Positions 61,464 to 64,000 of a stretch of DNA of 64,000 nucleotides are shown in pieces (position 1 is the first letter of the stretch; each line of letters starts with the position of its first letter). This DNA comes from CAYLXP01 sp964387425 (lineage in GTDB: Bacteria; Verrucomicrobiota; Kiritimatiellia; UBA8416). Below the pieces are notes generated by a model. That model saw only the letters and a list, made by a program, of their open reading frames with translations, searched no databases and was not told the origin of the DNA. Both the position numbers and the translations under genes were made by a program. Location: contig CAYLXP010000002.1 of NCBI GenBank assembly GCA_964387425.1, positions 44,588 to 108,587 of the forward strand. Reading direction: 5' to 3'.

Positions 61464-61784
61464 TCATGTGAAAAGGTGACTAGCAAGGCAGACCATGGAC
61501 GCATTGATCCGGTCCGACGTCCATTTCCACTTGATCTTGAACACAGGCAGCACCATGCAGCCAGAAAGGTCCGGCTTGCTGATCGTCAGGGCGGTGGCAT
61601 TCTGCGTCCAAGTCAGATGCTCCCTGGAACCAAGCAGGGTCACCGACTTGACAACCTGGCCATTCTTGCCGACCTCGGTGAGAACGATATCCTCGGTCGG
61701 CATGCCCATGTAAGAGCTCTCATCATCTTCTACTCCCTGAGTTTGAGTGGTGCGGAACTGTGAGCCATGAAACGGAGTGCGCAC
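61464..61784 (-). pseudogene. Remnant of a GH29 alpha-L-fucosidase C-terminal domain
   Basis: Minus-strand codons 61694-61521 read EDIVLTEVGKNGQVVKSVTL, then LGSREHLTWTQNATALTISK and PDLSGCMVLPVFKIKWK. This matches the C-terminal beta-domain pattern of GH29 fucosidases (VKSVTLLGS...L.W.Q....L.I..P.......FKI). No barrel domain precedes it and the esterase gene ends just upstream on the same strand, so the rest of the gene has been lost. It occupies most of the 447-base gap between 61356 and 61802; the remainder shows no gene. Confidence 0.55.
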
Positions 61785-61802
61785 ACACCCTAATCCTTTG
61801 CC

Positions 61803-62693
61803 TTAATCCTTCGCCCTAATCTCTTCCTCCAGCACCCTCTGAATCCACTCCCGGGCTTGCCTGCGATACTTGCTGTCGCGATGCATCCAGAGATCTGTGT
61901 GCGGATGCGTTACGCGACCGTCAGGAATATCGAATATCTTGCTAACCGGGACATCCAAGAACGTGAAGCGTGCGAGGTCGAGATGATCCTTCAGGAATGT
62001 CTCACGGATCCGGGTTGCGCCCTGCCCACCAACAAGCACCGGGCGCCCCTTGAGCCTGGCCAGTCGCTTTAGCGCGGAGGCTCGATCGCTTTCGGGATAG
62101 CCCCATTTCCTATCGCCGTCAAAATGGTCGTGGGTGAACATGCCCCTCCACAGCGACGCGATTTCGTCGTCAGCAAGGCCGATGTAACTCGCGGCGATTG
62201 AACCGCGCGAGAACCCGCAAACGAAAACGTTAGCAGGATCACCGCCGAACTCTCGACAGATGCGGGGTACGTTGAGTTTGCAGTAGTCAACCGTTGCCTC
62301 CCTGTCCCCCCACCAGGTCACGGCATTCTCTTTGCGCCCCTCCTCAATGTACGGCATCGACACCCAGATAAAGCCCCGTCCTCCACTCATGCCGTAGCCG
62401 AGGTTCGCATCCTTAACCTCACCCGTCGATTCACCCGGAGGCCACTTGTTGCCGGTATACTCCACGATCACCGGGTAGTTGCCACCAGGCTTCCAATCCA
62501 CAGGCAGGTACAATGCATGATAGACATCGGTTCCCACGTATTCCGGGGCCACCTGGCGCACGCGTTTCCCCGCTCCCGGCTCCCCCTCTATCATAGTGGG
62601 CGTCACGAGATCCTGTGTCTCCACCTCAGAATCTTCCGCATGCAGGCAGAGTGCGCCAAGGAACATCATTGCGACCAGCATCGTTCTCGCCAT
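61803..62693 (-). CDS. Secreted alpha/beta-hydrolase esterase
   Basis: A 296-residue protein with a signal peptide (MARTMLVAMMFLGALCLHA) and an alpha/beta-hydrolase fold. VIVEYTGNKWPP is the oxyanion-side strand; the nucleophile is Ser in VFVCGFSRGSIAASYIG, a G-x-S-x-G-like elbow with Ser instead of the final Gly. DHFDGD and a His near VTHPHTDLW may complete the triad. It resembles the prolyl-oligopeptidase-like or PHB-depolymerase-like esterases of PVC bacteria. An in-frame GTG at 62717 would give a longer start; the inner ATG begins the signal peptide. Substrate unknown. Confidence 0.72.
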   Translation of the reverse strand: MARTMLVAMMFLGALCLHAEDSEVETQDLVTPTMIEGEPGAGKRVRQVAPEYVGTDVYHALYLPVDWKPGGNYPVIVEYTGNKWPPGESTGEVKDANLGYGMSGGRGFIWVSMPYIEEGRKENAVTWWGDREATVDYCKLNVPRICREFGGDPANVFVCGFSRGSIAASYIGLADDEIASLWRGMFTHDHFDGDRKWGYPESDRASALKRLARLKGRPVLVGGQGATRIRETFLKDHLDLARFTFLDVPVSKIFDIPDGRVTHPHTDLWMHRDSKYRRQAREWIQRVLEEEIRAKD

Positions 62694-62858
62694 AACCCCA
62701 CCTAACACTTCACGCACATGTCACGCCGGAGTCCCGCAAGGGCGAAGGCGGATCACGTCTTCATGTCTCGCTATCCTAGCGCATAGCACGCCCAACGACC
62801 ACTGGTCATATCGACAGGCAAGGAGGAGAGCCGGCGTTCAGTGTTCAGTAATTGCGAT

Positions 62859-64000
62859 CTACTTGCGGTACTGCCTCACGGTCTCGAACATAGCGACGAG
62901 ATTCTCGATGGGGATCTGGGCCTGTACGTTGTGGACCGAACAGAACACGAAGCCGCCCCCGGACGCGAAGGTCTCGATCTGGCGGGTCACCTCGTCACGC
63001 ACTTCTTGCGGCGTTCCGAATGGAAGCGTCTTCTGCGTATCGACTCCCCCACCCCAGAAGGTGAGCCGGTCGCCGTACTGTTTCTTCAGCATCGCAGAAT
63101 CCATGTCGGCCGCGCTGAACTGCACGGGATTGAGAATATCGAACTCCGCCTCCACGATGAGATCCAGCAGCGGCACGATGCTGCCGCAGCAGTGCATGAA
63201 AGTCTTCCAGTTCGTGTTCTCGTGAATCCAGCCGTTGATCTTCTGCTGGTACGGCAGATAGAGATCGCGATACTGATCCGGAGAGCAGAATGGTCCGTTC
63301 TGAGTCCCGAAGTCGGTTCCATTCGTTTGGATGACCGAGATCTTGTCACCCACGGCCCCGTGGAGCCGAGCCAGGTTCTCAACCGCGATCTCAGCCTGCT
63401 GCTCAAAGACCTGTTTGATGTACTCTGGACGCGTCACGAGACTAACGTACCACTCTTCAATATCGCGAATACCCTTGGGATCTTTCAGAAAGGTCGCGGG
63501 CACGAGCGCAATGTCACCGAAGGTGAGCCCGCCGAACGTGCAGAAGAGCGCCCTGTCTGTGTCCGCATGGAGCGCCTCCGCACGCTCGGCCAGGAGAGTA
63601 AGCTCGTCGGCAGCAACAGGCCCGAACTCCTCAAGGTTATCCGATGGATCCAGCTTGTCGTCGTCGATTTCCGGCTGACGCACGATGGCATCGAAGAAGT
63701 AGCCCCCCTCGGGCATCCGGGCACAGGGCCCGACCGAGCGATCGTTCTCGGGGTACTGGAGCAGATCCCCGTTCGCTTCATACTCCGTGTTGAAGCCGTC
63801 CGGCACCAGCACCGGTGTACCATCGGCGAGTGCCCACTCCTTGAAATCAGACGCCGGGAACCCAAACATCGTACCGGTACCATGCAGTGATACCGTATCG
63901 ACGCCCAGTATCTCCCCCAGGTCCGGTTGTACCTCACCCAGCATCTGGTAGGGCTCCACGACCTTTACGGGCCCATCTTCCAGCCCGTAATGCTGCCGCA
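62859..64000 (-). CDS. Uroporphyrinogen decarboxylase (URO-D) family protein, 5' end outside the window
   Basis: The reading frame is open to the window edge, where codons read RQHYGLEDGPVKVVEPYQML, so the start lies beyond 64000. The visible 380 residues match the URO-D/MtaA-like family: TNGTDFGTQNGPFCSPDQYR, NWKTFMHCCGSIVPLLDLI, DILNPVQFSAADMDSAMLKK and FWGGGVDTQKTLPFGTP. The HCCG region is where corrinoid-protein methyltransferases of this family hold a zinc-ligand Cys, which supports a methyltransferase-type role over haem synthesis. It is a distant relative of the gene at 11-1147, which lacks HCCG. No signal peptide can be judged. Confidence 0.82.
   Translation of the reverse strand, partial: RQHYGLEDGPVKVVEPYQMLGEVQPDLGEILGVDTVSLHGTGTMFGFPASDFKEWALADGTPVLVPDGFNTEYEANGDLLQYPENDRSVGPCARMPEGGYFFDAIVRQPEIDDDKLDPSDNLEEFGPVAADELTLLAERAEALHADTDRALFCTFGGLTFGDIALVPATFLKDPKGIRDIEEWYVSLVTRPEYIKQVFEQQAEIAVENLARLHGAVGDKISVIQTNGTDFGTQNGPFCSPDQYRDLYLPYQQKINGWIHENTNWKTFMHCCGSIVPLLDLIVEAEFDILNPVQFSAADMDSAMLKKQYGDRLTFWGGGVDTQKTLPFGTPQEVRDEVTRQIETFASGGGFVFCSVHNVQAQIPIENLVAMFETVRQYRK

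Overview
This window looks like a carbohydrate- and sulfate-ester-degrading locus from a bacterium of the PVC superphylum, most plausibly Kiritimatiellota, Lentisphaerota or a close Verrucomicrobia/Planctomycetes relative. The placement is inferred from gene content. Secreted S1 sulfatases are interleaved with glycoside hydrolases and esterases without any SusC/SusD pair. There are two large PQQ-propeller proteins with a methyltransferase-like N-terminus, uroporphyrinogen-decarboxylase-like proteins at both ends, four-helix-bundle 'suffix' proteins, and many short palindromic intergenic repeats. The sequence is a draft scaffold: two runs of exactly 100 N interrupt two genes. No rRNA, tRNA, CRISPR array, integrase or transposase gene was seen.

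Layout. 0-2.4 kb (+ strand): a URO-D-family protein and a secreted coiled-coil protein. 2.4-10.8 kb (- strand): GH31, GH29, GH95 and a propeller-sulfatase fusion, which look like a sulfated and fucosylated glycan module. 10.9-17.3 kb (- strand): GH3, a GH26-like protein, a GPH sugar symporter and a cytoplasmic GH43, with consecutive stop/start overlaps, read divergently from a XylR-like AraC regulator (17.4-18.6 kb, +). This is the clearest operon in the window and looks like a xylo/manno-oligosaccharide uptake unit. 18.8-22.9 kb (-): GH127 and a GH71-like protein. 23.1-25.9 kb (+): a frameshifted adhesin-like protein with carbohydrate-binding and discoidin domains, then a four-helix-bundle protein carrying in-frame palindromic repeats.

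25.9-50.4 kb (-): a long run of secreted enzymes comprising S1 sulfatases, BD-FAE-type esterases, GH95, GH78, DUF4832, GH27, GH127, a GH5 with a large insertion, and a GH/esterase fusion, interrupted only by a second four-helix-bundle protein carrying a zinc-ribbon tail. Together they could remove sulfate, acyl, fucose/galactose, rhamnose, arabinose and alpha-galactose decorations from a complex sulfated or pectin/mucilage-like polysaccharide. 50.6-62.7 kb (-): two methyltransferase-like/PQQ-propeller proteins, a five-bladed-propeller glycosidase-like protein, a propeller fused to a xylose-isomerase-like TIM barrel, a GH29 remnant and an esterase. The window ends inside a second URO-D-like gene.

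The longer gaps between genes are mostly filled by short repeat elements. Several unrelated cores share AGTAG...CTACT ends, which suggests one REPIN/MITE-type mobilisation system. Three 34-bp palindromes lie in 0.74 kb, two of them in frame in a gene, and a different inverted repeat sits inside the coding region of one PQQ protein. The most unusual elements are the domain fusions, the methyltransferase-like/PQQ proteins next to sugar-isomerase-like and propeller proteins, and the repeat invasion of coding regions.
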